Below, one piece after another: positions 1-7,137 of a DNA stretch of 53,328 nt. How positions within the stretch are numbered: position 1 is the first letter of the stretch; each line of letters begins with the position of its first letter. Location: NCBI GenBank assembly GCA_021737645.1, contig JAIPDO010000025.1, positions 1 through 53,328 of the forward strand. Direction: 5' to 3'. The position numbers were made by a program, and so were the translations under genes. This stretch comes from Desulfarculaceae bacterium. Lineage in GTDB: Bacteria; Desulfobacterota; Desulfarculia; Desulfarculales; Desulfarculaceae. Under the pieces are notes generated by a model that saw only the letters and a list, made by a program, of their open reading frames with translations, was not told the DNA's origin and did no database searches.

Positions 1-138
1 GCAAAGCAAGCTGGCGATTATGTCGCCATGGCTATGAGCCACGCTTAAATGGAGAGCCGTATGCGCTGAGAGGCGCACGTACGGTTCGGGGAGGAGAAAC
101 AGGGAAATAGTTCGACTACGCCCTGTTTCTCACTCCAC
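1..138 (+). ncRNA. Group II intron, 3' end (domains V and VI)
   Basis: Bases 54-87 form a canonical 34-nt domain V: an 8-bp lower stem starting GAGCCGTA with the AGC catalytic triad, a two-base 3' bulge, an upper stem TGCGC/GCGCA and a GAGA tetraloop. Bases 90-136 form domain VI: GGAG/CTCC at the base, then an 11-bp stem (94-104 with 121-131), leaving a single bulged A at 132 as the likely branch point. The intron should end at AC, 137-138, because the next bases restore an Ile-Pro-Met-Arg-Arg-Gly frame typical of IS3 OrfB. The intron 5' part is beyond the window start, so the intron-encoded protein is not seen. Confidence 0.85.
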
Positions 139-605
139 TCCCGATGAGGCGGGGCTTTCTGTACCTGGTGGCGATCATGGACTGGGCCAGCCGCAAGGTG
201 CTGAGCTGGCGCCTATCCAACACCCTGGAGGCGGATTTTTGTGTGGCCGCCTTGAGGGAGGCCTTGCAACGATTCCCTAAGCCTCTGATCTTCAACACGG
301 ATCAGGGGAGCCAATTCACGAGCCTGGACTTCACCCAAGTGCTCAAGGACGCAGACATCAGGATTTCCATGGACGGTAAAGGGCGCTGGATGGACAACGT
401 CATGATAGAGCGCCTATGGCGCTCCCTCAAATATGAATGTGTCTATCTGCACGCCTTTGAGTCGGGAAGCGAGGCCAGAAGAGGAATCGGAATCTGGATG
501 GATTACTACAACCAAAGACGGCCTCACTCCAGCCTGGACGACAGAACACCCGACGAGGCATACTGGGGCCTGCCCATGGCGGGATTGACCGAAGCGGCGG
601 CATGA
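139..605 (+). CDS. IS3-family transposase OrfB, C-terminal exon
   Basis: This is the DDE-type integrase core that cuts and joins insertion-sequence ends. Three acidic catalytic positions are visible: Asp in IMDWASRK, Asp in FNTDQGSQF and Glu in MIERLWRSLK. The usual IS3 ending follows (YYNQRRPHSSL, then a short tail). Full OrfB proteins are about 270-300 residues, and here only about 155 are encoded. The missing N-terminal half lies upstream of the group II intron, whose 3' splice site falls in the Ile codon before Pro-Met-Arg-Arg-Gly. The ATG at 144 is that internal Met and not a true start. The exon has no frameshift, so splicing could restore a working transposase. Without splicing it is broken. 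Confidence 0.85.
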
Positions 606-640
606 AAACAACAAACGCCATCCACCTTAACAACGCCGTC

Positions 641-668
641 AAGCTGTCCAACCAATGGGGACCACCTC
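641..668 (+). repeat. Probable right terminal inverted repeat of the IS3 element
   Basis: The stretch runs from AAGCTGTCC to GGGGACCACCTC and lies 35 bases after the transposase stop. Read in reverse it begins GAGGTGGTCCCC, a terminus style common in IS3-family elements. The matching left end is outside the window, so the call rests on position and style only. Confidence 0.5.
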
Positions 669-730
669 TTGTTTCAACGCAACGCTTTACGTGCCAGTCA
701 TTTGTAGTTTTATAGAGCCCATTGTGGTTC

Positions 731-1087
731 TTATAAAATAATTATGTTTTTTGCATATCTAAGACCCTGTTCAATCGTCCAACGTAAAGACCATTAAAAA
801 TTAGTTGCCTGTTATTTAGTTGTCTCTGGATGACCAGGCGAATAAATTTAAAAGGCTCCAAAACTATCTCCGTTATCCTCCACTCTTCCCGTATCGCAGT
901 TACTTTCGAGTAAACATATCGCATATATCATTTTCCAGTCAATTCCAAATTCGTCATTAACCCAATGGATAATCTGAGCATAGGAGAAACGACTCGTGAC
1001 TTGAGAAATTGCAAGTAGCCCCAACTATTCCAAGATTTCATCCCTCAGATTAAGCTGTCGGGACATCTGGATATCGGTGAGTTCAGC
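731..1087 (-). pseudogene. Decayed lysozyme/transglycosylase-like gene with an unshifted frame and several stops
   Basis: One minus-strand frame reads as protein across the whole stretch but is broken by stop codons: TAG at 1025-1027 and TAA at 848-850, 812-814 and 794-796. The readable parts include WVNDEFGIDWKMIYAICLLE, then SNCDTGRVEDNGDSFGAF, then (after a stop where Gln is expected) IYSPGHPETTK, and finally WSLRWTIEQGLRYAKN. The ESN...SFGAFQI pattern resembles the active-site Glu and following loop of lysozyme-like SLT domains. No frameshift is seen. The simplest reading is a recently dead gene brought in with the island. The family call is by eye and tentative. The small ORF just upstream on the same strand is in the same frame, separated by a TGA. 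Confidence 0.45.
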
Positions 1088-1249
1088 TCAGGCTAGATTC
1101 TCATACACCTCCACCAGGGAACCCATCAATTGGTCAACATCCTTGTAGCTGACCACAATCTGTTCCCTACCCAGATATTTGTGGGCCTCTAACTGGTGGG
1201 CACCGCCATAGCCTGACCGATTGACATATGTTTCACGGTAAATTATCAT
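1088..1249 (-). CDS. Small ORF, 53 residues, unknown
   Basis: An ATG-to-TGA frame encodes MIIYRETYVNRSGYGGAHQL and continues to VYENLA. The composition looks protein-like (few rare residues, charged helical C-terminal half). There is no clear Shine-Dalgarno sequence, and the frame continues past its TGA into the decayed lysozyme-like gene. It may therefore be the N-terminal part of the same pseudogene or an unrelated remnant. It is divergent from the serine recombinase at 1296, and the inverted repeat 1238-1281 overlaps its start. No family is recognised. Confidence 0.3.
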   Translation of the reverse strand: MIIYRETYVNRSGYGGAHQLEAHKYLGREQIVVSYKDVDQLMGSLVEVYENLA

Positions 1250-1281
1250 TTAGATATGTTCGTAACTAATTGATAAATTAC
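1238..1281. promoter_or_regulatory. Imperfect inverted repeat before the serine recombinase gene
   Basis: The arms GTAAATTATCA (1238-1248) and TGATAAATTAC (1271-1281) are inverted copies with one mismatch, spaced 22 bases apart. They lie just upstream of the recombinase start at 1296. Serine recombinases often bind such dyads as crossover or operator sites. The spacing is wider than a simple res site I, so the role is uncertain. Confidence 0.35.
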
Positions 1282-1295
1282 TTGGCAGGTAGAAA

Positions 1296-1958
1296 ATGGT
1301 TCTCAATAAAGACTTTGTTTCTTACCTCAGAGTATCTACCGCGAGACAGGGCTCTACCGGCTATGGGCTAGACGCCCAGCGCCAGGCCGTACATGACTTC
1401 ATCGCCTATAGAGAGGGTAGGCTCAATGCTGAGTTTGTTGAGGTGGAGTCAGGCAAGGCCCGTAATAGGCCAAAGCTTGAATCTGCCATAAGGCAAGCAC
1501 AAAAGGAGAACGCCACTCTCCTTATAGCCAAGTTGGACAGGCTGGCTAGGAATGTACATGTAATTTCTGGGCTGATGGAATCAAATGTTGATTTTGTTGC
1601 CGTGGACATGCCCGATGCAAACAAGCTCACCATCCACATATTCGCCGCCATGGCCGAATATGAGCGGGATGCTATCTCACAACGCACCAAGGCGGGCCTA
1701 GCGGCTGCAAAGGCCAGAGGGGTTAGGTTGGGTAGCCCTACGGCAAAGAAGACTATTAAGTTGGCCAGAAAGGCGGCCAGCGACAAGGCTAATGCCTTTG
1801 CTTCTGAAATTATGTTCAGAATCAAGGAAATCAGGAGGGCAGGCGTTACTACCTATGCCGGGATAGCAGAGGCTTTGAACCACAGAGGTATTAAGACGGC
1901 AAGAGGTGGTGTGTGGTACCCCACGAGTGTAAAGCGGCTCCTGGAGCGTGTAGAATAG
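1296..1958 (+). CDS. Serine recombinase (resolvase/invertase family)
   Basis: This 220-residue site-specific recombinase should make a covalent phosphoserine link to DNA. The nucleophile is Ser14 in SYLRVSTARQ. The catalytic-domain arginines are visible in AKLDRLARN and in the EYERDAISQRTKAGLAAAKARG helix region (E helix). The C-terminal 60 residues hold a helix-turn-helix of the kind that reads TTYAGIAEALNHRGIKTARG. The length fits small resolvases or invertases, not the large integrases. It sits in the AT-rich island, divergent from decayed genes, and an imperfect dyad lies 15 bases upstream of its ATG. A weak AGGT lies ahead of the start. It may resolve or move part of the island, or be a leftover of a separate element. 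Family confidence is high; the substrate is unknown. Confidence 0.92.
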   Translation: MVLNKDFVSYLRVSTARQGSTGYGLDAQRQAVHDFIAYREGRLNAEFVEVESGKARNRPKLESAIRQAQKENATLLIAKLDRLARNVHVISGLMESNVDFVAVDMPDANKLTIHIFAAMAEYERDAISQRTKAGLAAAKARGVRLGSPTAKKTIKLARKAASDKANAFASEIMFRIKEIRRAGVTTYAGIAEALNHRGIKTARGGVWYPTSVKRLLERVE

Positions 1959-2005
1959 ACTTTGCCATTATATGTAAATGGCTTTCTATAGAATTACAAT
2001 AATAT

Positions 2006-2968
2006 TTAATCAGTTTTAAATTGATAATTATATTTCATACACCATTCAAAAAAAGTATATGTATTTTCATATTTTTCACTAACCGACCTAGTTATTACAT
2101 AATCACCCAATTTAAGTGTAAACATTGTCTTGTTAAGCCATTTTTTAAATATTTCATTTGTTTTGTCTTTAGTTAACTCAACGGTTTTATTCATTTCACA
2201 ATATCTTTTTACCCAATTTAATGCATATAAGTCCCTTTTTATTCCATCTTTCAATGGAACATTATATTTAACTATAGGCAATGGCATCTTTTGGTCTGGT
2301 GCACTTACAAGGGCTTCATATACATAGCCACATCTTGGGCTTGCTATTATACCTATCCAGTTAGCTATTTCATACCATGATATAGCATCTTTCACTGCTG
2401 GTCCCAATATTATATTACTATTTTCGCTGTCAATATAATATTCTCCCGCACCAATTGACCCCCTCCACAAAATACCGTTATTTATTCCATATGGTATAAT
2501 ATCTTCAATAATATGAGGCAATAACCATAAAGCGACTGGCAAATAACTTTCCAGCACATGCCAGTAAATAATCAATGTATCTCCAAAAGCTATTACACCT
2601 GGTCTTTCAATTTTAACATCATCCAGTTTAAAATCAAACTTTCCAACCAAACCCTTCGCCAACAATATAACCAAACCAAGCACTTTCATTACGTCATCTT
2701 TTAATGCTTCGTGCAATTCTGTGCTTTTTTTGTCTATCAATCTAACTACCTCATCTTTATGTTTCATATATATTTCAGCTTCTTTTTTATTATAATCTCT
2801 AACACCAAGCGCATCTAACATCACAACAACGCCATGTTTTTTAGTTAACCTGTCGTCTTTATTCAATATATCTTCACCATCTATCTCCAGTCTTGTGACT
2901 GTTATAGGTGTTACCTTATTATCTTTATTTTTTTCTTCTACTACTTTATCTTTTTTTCCTTCTGACAT
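2006..2968 (-). CDS. Class III nucleotidyl-cyclase-like protein, island-borne
   Basis: This 320-residue soluble protein starts with a charged, probably disordered 25-residue tail. The core looks like a class III adenylyl/guanylyl cyclase fold: a first strand VVVMLDALGVRDY whose Asp matches the first metal ligand, a hairpin VIAFGDTLIIYW whose Asp matches the second, then ILWRGSIGAGEYYID and IILGPAVKDAISWYE, matching the strand and helix that follow in cyclases. The usual Asn/Arg transition-state pair is not obvious. Either the activity differs (as in the uridylate cyclases of Pycsar systems) or the domain only binds nucleotides. The gene follows a membrane-protein gene on the same strand by 38 bases, so the two are probably co-transcribed. 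GC is far below the host. The function is inferred from fold and context, not shown. Confidence 0.55.
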   Translation of the reverse strand: MSEGKKDKVVEEKNKDNKVTPITVTRLEIDGEDILNKDDRLTKKHGVVVMLDALGVRDYNKKEAEIYMKHKDEVVRLIDKKSTELHEALKDDVMKVLGLVILLAKGLVGKFDFKLDDVKIERPGVIAFGDTLIIYWHVLESYLPVALWLLPHIIEDIIPYGINNGILWRGSIGAGEYYIDSENSNIILGPAVKDAISWYEIANWIGIIASPRCGYVYEALVSAPDQKMPLPIVKYNVPLKDGIKRDLYALNWVKRYCEMNKTVELTKDKTNEIFKKWLNKTMFTLKLGDYVITRSVSEKYENTYTFFEWCMKYNYQFKTD

Positions 2969-3006
2969 AAAACTAACTCCCTTTCTGTGTTGATATATAA
3001 TAGTTG

Positions 3007-3864
3007 TTATATCTTGTCTATTAATTTAAAAAATATATATAATAATATTGGTAAACCTAAATATGTCCCATACCATATTAGTTTTTTACGTTGATTTATC
3101 CAGTCAAATTCATGTTCAGGTCCTATTTTTATTTCTACATGCGGCCAATCATCATTTAATATATCATATATTTTGAAAATTATTCGCATCACAACTATGA
3201 ATATAATCAAACCTATTACAAAACCAATAAGTGTGGGCTGAGAGTCACTCTTATCATATAATATCTTTTCTAGACTATTAAAATATCTACTTCCCATGTC
3301 AATTACAGTTATTTTGTATATAATTAAAAATAATAATATTGAAGAAATTACTCCGGACAAAGCAAGAACTATGGGTTTGTCTAATATCTTCAATCTATTT
3401 TGGTTCTCTAAACTGTCAACCCATTTTTTAATTTTTTCACGCATTACAAAAACCCATTGGTCATTATTAGATGTTATATCAATTTCTTGAGGTATATTTG
3501 CGTGATGAATGAAAGCTCTAATTGAAGAACTATTTTTAGTAATTGATATATATACAGAAAAAGATAAAACTCTTTTACGTTTGAAATGTTGTTTTAAAGT
3601 GTCAATATCTTCAGATGTGAATCTTATAGACGATTCGTTAGATAGTGTTAGCGAATAACTTATATATGGCACATTTGCCGCATATTCGGTATTTAAAATC
3701 TTACAATTGTTGATTTCATCATATTCATTAATATTTTTCTCTTTCAAATCATCAATAATCCTTCTCTTTTCACCTTCAAAAATATCTATAAGTTCAACCA
3801 GATTATCGTATTTAATAATTTTATCCTTTATCTCTACTTTTTCATTAAAAGTATGTTCAATCAT
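3007..3864 (-). CDS. Island membrane protein, soluble N-domain plus three TM helices; candidate effector
   Basis: This 285-residue protein has no family I can name. Residues 1-160 are soluble and mixed alpha/beta. Three hydrophobic helices follow: about 170-190 (LALSGVISSILLFLIIYKI), 213-236 (IGFVIGLIIFIVVMRIIFK) and 262-282 (WYGTYLGLPILLYIFFKL). A cytosolic sensor domain joined to membrane helices is the plan of many abortive-infection effectors that damage the membrane once triggered. It is the first gene of a two-gene unit with the cyclase-like protein downstream. An imperfect 16-bp inverted repeat sits 23 bases upstream of its start and could be an operator. The sequence is very AT-rich. 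The effector role is inferred from layout alone. Confidence 0.5.
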   Translation of the reverse strand: MIEHTFNEKVEIKDKIIKYDNLVELIDIFEGEKRRIIDDLKEKNINEYDEINNCKILNTEYAANVPYISYSLTLSNESSIRFTSEDIDTLKQHFKRKRVLSFSVYISITKNSSSIRAFIHHANIPQEIDITSNNDQWVFVMREKIKKWVDSLENQNRLKILDKPIVLALSGVISSILLFLIIYKITVIDMGSRYFNSLEKILYDKSDSQPTLIGFVIGLIIFIVVMRIIFKIYDILNDDWPHVEIKIGPEHEFDWINQRKKLIWYGTYLGLPILLYIFFKLIDKI

Positions 3865-3886
3865 AACGTCCTCTCACAGGCACTTA

Positions 3887-3934
3887 ACAGGCAGTATCCA
3901 GGGGGCAGACATAACCTTCCCAGATACTACCTGT
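3887..3934 (-). promoter_or_regulatory. Imperfect inverted repeat upstream of the cyclase/membrane cassette
   Basis: ACAGGCAGTATCCAGG (3887-3902) and CCCAGATACTACCTGT (3919-3934) pair as inverted arms with 13 of 16 positions matching. The dyad lies between the integrase gene and the cassette, just ahead of the membrane-protein ATG. It is a plausible repressor operator. No repressor gene is seen nearby. Confidence 0.4.
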
Positions 3935-4051
3935 GTAGGTTGACTAATTTTGTAATGATTCCCCACAGCACCCCCAGGCGGGAGAGACAGGGATATATAA
4001 TCAAAAATGAGGGGTATTTGTCAAGGGGAGAGGGATTAGGAGAGAATGGTT

Positions 4052-5386
4052 CTACTTAAATATTTCTTCTATAAGTCTCTCATTCCTCCCAATCTCCATC
4101 ATTCTTCTATATGCGTCTCCACTTCCAAAATCATCTGGACTGATTTGAGCTGCATTGTGTTGATAAAAATCTTCTACCATTTTAACGGAAGTCCCAAAAT
4201 AATTAGCTATTTGAAGATGTGTTAAGTTCTTATTTTTAAGAAGTCTCATCATGGCTGAATGCCTCAAACAATATAAAACTTTTGGTTCATTTTCATTATA
4301 CATATCATAATCAATAAGCAGTCTTTTAAAATATTCTCCTAGTCTTTGAGGTTTTGTTTGGTTTGGGGTAATGAATACATACCGGTCAAGTTTAAATAAA
4401 TCTTCAAAACTCATACCTCTCAAATCTTCGTGCAAGTCTCGTAAGTATTCCAAATATGGTTTTATTTCTCTGGGGGCAATTACGTCTCTCTTTGATTTCC
4501 CTTTACCCTCAATTCTCAGATTGAAATAAATTCCATTATCGTGTCGTTGTGTAGATATACAATTCCACTTCAGAGGGTTAGTTTCTGGGCCAGGCCTGAT
4601 TCCTGTTAAATATACGACTCCGATAAATCCATATAGTAGTTGTCTAACTTGACGAGAGATTTTTTTGTTTATCGTTTTATTCGTTTCCGGTTTTCTCCTT
4701 TTACCATCCTCCATCCAATCCCTAGAATTTAAAATTAATTTTGATATTTCATCTTGAGTAAAAAAAGGTCTTGGTTGTTGAGGCCGTTTCAACATATCCT
4801 TTTTAGAAACTATCGGTCTAACTGAAATATAATTTTTAGATTCTGCGTATTTTAAAAGATAGTTCAACGCAGAACAGTGATTCTGAATCGTTGATATACT
4901 CCTTGGTTTTGGTTTTTCTAATAACTTTTTACTTGGCTTCTTTTTTTTACTTTCCCAAAGAGGTAACTCTTCACTATACCTTTCAAAATCTGACGTTTTC
5001 ACTTTCCTTATATCTATATCCCCCAATAGGTCTTTTACAGGGCCATCCAGTATAAGACTGTAATCATAATATATTGTTTTGTATCCTAATTGGCCCTTCA
5101 TTTTATCTAGTATCGCCACAACTTTATCAGCCACATTTCTTATCAGTATTGGTTTATCTTCTACTTCAATACCTTCTTTATTTAAAAATCTAACTCTGTC
5201 AAATTCATTTCCAGCAATTTCTTTAGCTTCTTTAAAATCACCTGTTTTCGAAGAAAGTTTTCTCCATTTACCTGATGGCCAACGAAACATATAATACCAA
5301 TTTGGGTTTCCATCCTCCCTCTGATACAGAACTACCTTTCCATCCCTGATGTGAGTTTGGTTCTTCATCCAGGACTTCTTGGACAT
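4052..5386 (-). CDS. Tyrosine recombinase (phage-type integrase) of the island
   Basis: This 444-residue integrase cuts and rejoins attachment sites through a covalent phosphotyrosine. An N-terminal arm-binding region and a SAM-like core-binding domain precede the catalytic domain. Its residues are visible: Arg264 in LTGIRPGPE, Lys in GKGKSKRD, Arg375-His376 in YCLRHSAMM and the nucleophile Tyr408 in VEDFYQHN. The start is placed at the ATG at 5386 because GGGAGG lies 9 bases ahead. An upstream in-frame ATG has no such site. The gene faces away from the selC junction 215 bases upstream, the normal layout for an integrase next to its attachment site, and three TGGGAAAC repeats lie between. Codon use is AT-rich like the rest of the island. 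Confidence 0.93.
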   Translation of the reverse strand: MSKKSWMKNQTHIRDGKVVLYQREDGNPNWYYMFRWPSGKWRKLSSKTGDFKEAKEIAGNEFDRVRFLNKEGIEVEDKPILIRNVADKVVAILDKMKGQLGYKTIYYDYSLILDGPVKDLLGDIDIRKVKTSDFERYSEELPLWESKKKKPSKKLLEKPKPRSISTIQNHCSALNYLLKYAESKNYISVRPIVSKKDMLKRPQQPRPFFTQDEISKLILNSRDWMEDGKRRKPETNKTINKKISRQVRQLLYGFIGVVYLTGIRPGPETNPLKWNCISTQRHDNGIYFNLRIEGKGKSKRDVIAPREIKPYLEYLRDLHEDLRGMSFEDLFKLDRYVFITPNQTKPQRLGEYFKRLLIDYDMYNENEPKVLYCLRHSAMMRLLKNKNLTHLQIANYFGTSVKMVEDFYQHNAAQISPDDFGSGDAYRRMMEIGRNERLIEEIFK

Positions 5387-5487
5387 TAAACAGACCTCCC
5401 AAGACACAACACCATATACCGGATTATCATTTCCCGGATTAGGGGTAGATGTCCACTACGAACCTCTGGGTCATTCATGATATCAAA

Positions 5488-5514
5488 TGGGAAACTGGGA
5501 AACAACTGGGAAAC
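5488..5514. repeat. Three direct copies of TGGGAAAC (possible integrase arm sites)
   Basis: Exact TGGGAAAC octamers start at 5488, 5496 and 5507, between the integrase gene and the selC junction. Closely spaced short direct repeats at this place are typical arm-type binding sites of tyrosine integrases. Confidence 0.55.
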
Positions 5515-5600
5515 ACTAACGAGGTTAGGGGTGTTCTGGTTAACTAATTGAAATAATGTAATTAAAAGGCTTTATAAAAGAATTAAAGTACCATTTTATA

Positions 5601-5644
5601 GGGATTTGAAGTCCGGGAGCCCCACCAGTGAGCTTTCCACTTCC
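5601..5644 (-). tRNA. selC: 5' half of a selenocysteine tRNA gene (anticodon UCA), cut by the island
   Basis: On the minus strand the gene starts GGAAGTGG (an 8-nt acceptor half, as in tRNA-Sec), continues with AA and a D-arm of 17 bases with a CTGG loop, and reaches the anticodon arm ...CGGACTTCAAATCC with anticodon TCA at 5607-5609. CTTCAAA is the tRNA-Sec anticodon loop. The 3' anticodon stem should then pair with CCCGG, but the sequence turns into AT-rich island DNA (TATAAAATGG...). The long variable arm, T-arm and a predicted end CCACTTCCGCCA are absent here and are not seen elsewhere in the window. A good promoter lies directly upstream. The gene as present is truncated. Confidence 0.75.
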
Positions 5645-5655
5645 GATATGGGCAA

Positions 5656-5684
5656 AAACTATCATCGGCACCGGTTAGCGTCAA
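5656..5684 (-). promoter_or_regulatory. Sigma70-type promoter of selC
   Basis: On the minus strand, TTGACG (5684-5679) is followed after 17 bases by TAGTTT (5661-5656), about 11 bases ahead of the tRNA 5' end. It overlaps the last bases of cca. Confidence 0.6.
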
Positions 5685-7135
5685 GAAAAGCTCTGCAAAT
5701 GAACCTCTCTGGCCAGGGCCAGGGCCTGGTCCTTGCTGCTTATCTCGCCGTCCAACTGGGCCTCACGCACCAGGTTCAACAAACGGCCCACCTCCTTGCC
5801 CGTGGGGAGTCCCAGGGCCTGCATCAGGTCCTTGCCGTCCAACAGGGGCGGGGCGGCCAGGGCCGCGGCCAATTCCTTGTCACGCAGACGGGCCACCTCC
5901 TGATACAGGGCCAAAAGCCTACTCTCGGCCTCGGGCGGGCGCAAGGGCCCCCGCCCGGCGATGGTGTCGGCCATGGCCAGCATGAACAGGGCAGGCAACT
6001 CCGGCCCCAGGGCGGCCAGCATGCGGCGCACCCCCCGGCGGGTAAGCTGGCCGCGCCCCTGGGCCCCCAGCAGATGGAAGGGCCGCATGTGCTCGGCCAC
6101 CAAACCGCCCACCCAGGCCGCGTCGGCCTTGGAGAGCCCCATGGCCCGGCAGCGCGCCGAGGCCAGCTTGGCCCCCAAAATCTCGTGGCGGTAAAAAGTG
6201 GCCCACTGCTCGTCCTTGGCCTGACGGGTGGGGGGCTTGCCCAGGTCGTGCAGCAGGGCGGCGGTCATAAACAAGGCCCGGCGGCGCGGCTCCTGTAGGT
6301 AGGCTGGCCCTTCTTCGGCCAAAGCCCCGGTCAGGGGCCCCCGCCCGGCCAAGAGCAATCCGGCGGCCCGCACGCAGGCCAGGCTGTGGCCCAGCACATC
6401 CAGATGGTGATAGGGGTTCTGGTCCAGGCCCCGCCCGGCAGCCAGTTCCGGGGCCAGGCGGGTGAGCACCCGGCAATCTTCCATGGCCTCCACCGCACGC
6501 ACCGCCTGGGGGCCGGCCATGAGGCGCAACCACTCGGCCCCGATGCGCTCGGCGGCCACCCGGAAGAGGCCCGGCGCGGCCCCGGCCAGGCGCTGTTCCA
6601 GGCCCGGAGCCAAGGCGAAGCCGTGGGTAGAGATGAAGCGGAAGGCCCGGAGCACCCTGAGGGGATCGTCTTGCAGCACCCCCGGCCCGGCGGGCCTGAG
6701 CAGCCCGGCGGCCAAGTCGTCCCGCCCGCCGGTGGGGTCTATCAGATGGGATTCAGGATTATCTGACCAGAGTTTATCCAGAGGCAGGGCCAAGGCGTTT
6801 ACGGTGAAGTCGCGGGCGGCCAGGTCGGCGGCCAGGGTGGGGGCGCGCAGACCGGCCAGGTCCAGCTCGCCGTGGGGGGTCACCACCCGGCAGGTGGCGA
6901 ACTCTCGCCCCAGGGGCACGAAGCGCGACGCGCTCCGCTCGGCCAAGGCCCGGCCCAGGGTCATGGCGTCGCCGTCCACGGCCAGGTCCAGATCAGGGGG
7001 GCGGCGCTCCAGCAGCAGATCGCGCAGGGTGCCGCCGCACAGCCAAAGCTCCTGGCCGAGCTCCTTGGCCAGGGCCGCCAGGACGGCCAAGGCCGGATGG
7101 CCGCCGATCTCGCGCCAGAGATCCCCGCCGGTCAA
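5681..7135 (-). CDS. cca: CCA-adding tRNA nucleotidyltransferase / poly(A) polymerase family, with HD domain
   Basis: This enzyme adds or repairs the CCA end of tRNAs (or polyadenylates RNA) using CTP and ATP. Visible signatures are the class II head motif LCGGTLRDLLLERR with the metal-binding DLDLAV, HLIDPTGGRDDL, the RNA-binding motif DDPLRVLRAFRF, and an HD phosphohydrolase domain with AALLHDLGKPPTR near residue 295. HD-bearing forms are common in proteobacteria. The start is set at TTG 7135, six bases after AGGAAG and just after the stop of the LysM gene. A longer frame without a ribosome site would overlap that gene. It forms a two-gene unit with the LysM protein, and selC follows it. 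I cannot tell from sequence whether the enzyme is CCA-adding or A-adding only. Confidence 0.9.
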   Translation of the reverse strand: MTGGDLWREIGGHPALAVLAALAKELGQELWLCGGTLRDLLLERRPPDLDLAVDGDAMTLGRALAERSASRFVPLGREFATCRVVTPHGELDLAGLRAPTLAADLAARDFTVNALALPLDKLWSDNPESHLIDPTGGRDDLAAGLLRPAGPGVLQDDPLRVLRAFRFISTHGFALAPGLEQRLAGAAPGLFRVAAERIGAEWLRLMAGPQAVRAVEAMEDCRVLTRLAPELAAGRGLDQNPYHHLDVLGHSLACVRAAGLLLAGRGPLTGALAEEGPAYLQEPRRRALFMTAALLHDLGKPPTRQAKDEQWATFYRHEILGAKLASARCRAMGLSKADAAWVGGLVAEHMRPFHLLGAQGRGQLTRRGVRRMLAALGPELPALFMLAMADTIAGRGPLRPPEAESRLLALYQEVARLRDKELAAALAAPPLLDGKDLMQALGLPTGKEVGRLLNLVREAQLDGEISSKDQALALAREVHLQSFS

Positions 7136-7137
7136 GG

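Larger units (their letters stand above)
1..670 (+). mobile_element. IS3-family insertion sequence, right part, carrying a group II intron
   Basis: The stretch holds the 3' end of a group II intron, the catalytic C-terminal half of an IS3-family OrfB transposase and a terminal inverted-repeat-like end (641-668). The intron lies inside the transposase reading frame, so this is a mobile element nested in a mobile element. The left part of the insertion sequence, its OrfA and the intron body with any reverse transcriptase lie outside the window. No target duplication can be checked. Confidence 0.8.

Noticed and set aside
742-924. 60-residue minus-strand frame in the IS/recombinase gap
   Set aside because: It is out of frame with the lysozyme-like remnant that explains this stretch better.
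731-1087. Stop-codon recoding (TAA/TAG read as Gln) in the lysozyme-like frame
   Set aside because: All three stop codons occur in the frame and neighbouring island genes use normal codes, so decay is the simpler explanation.
5488-5514. Short direct repeats as a possible CRISPR array
   Set aside because: Units are only 8 bases with spacers of 0-3 bases; there are no cas genes. Integrase arm sites fit better.
5596-5623. A tRNA T-arm plus CCA end on the plus strand (GCCCCACCA)
   Set aside because: The T-loop bases do not fit the TTCGA pattern; the minus-strand reading as the 5' half of tRNA-Sec explains the same bases well.
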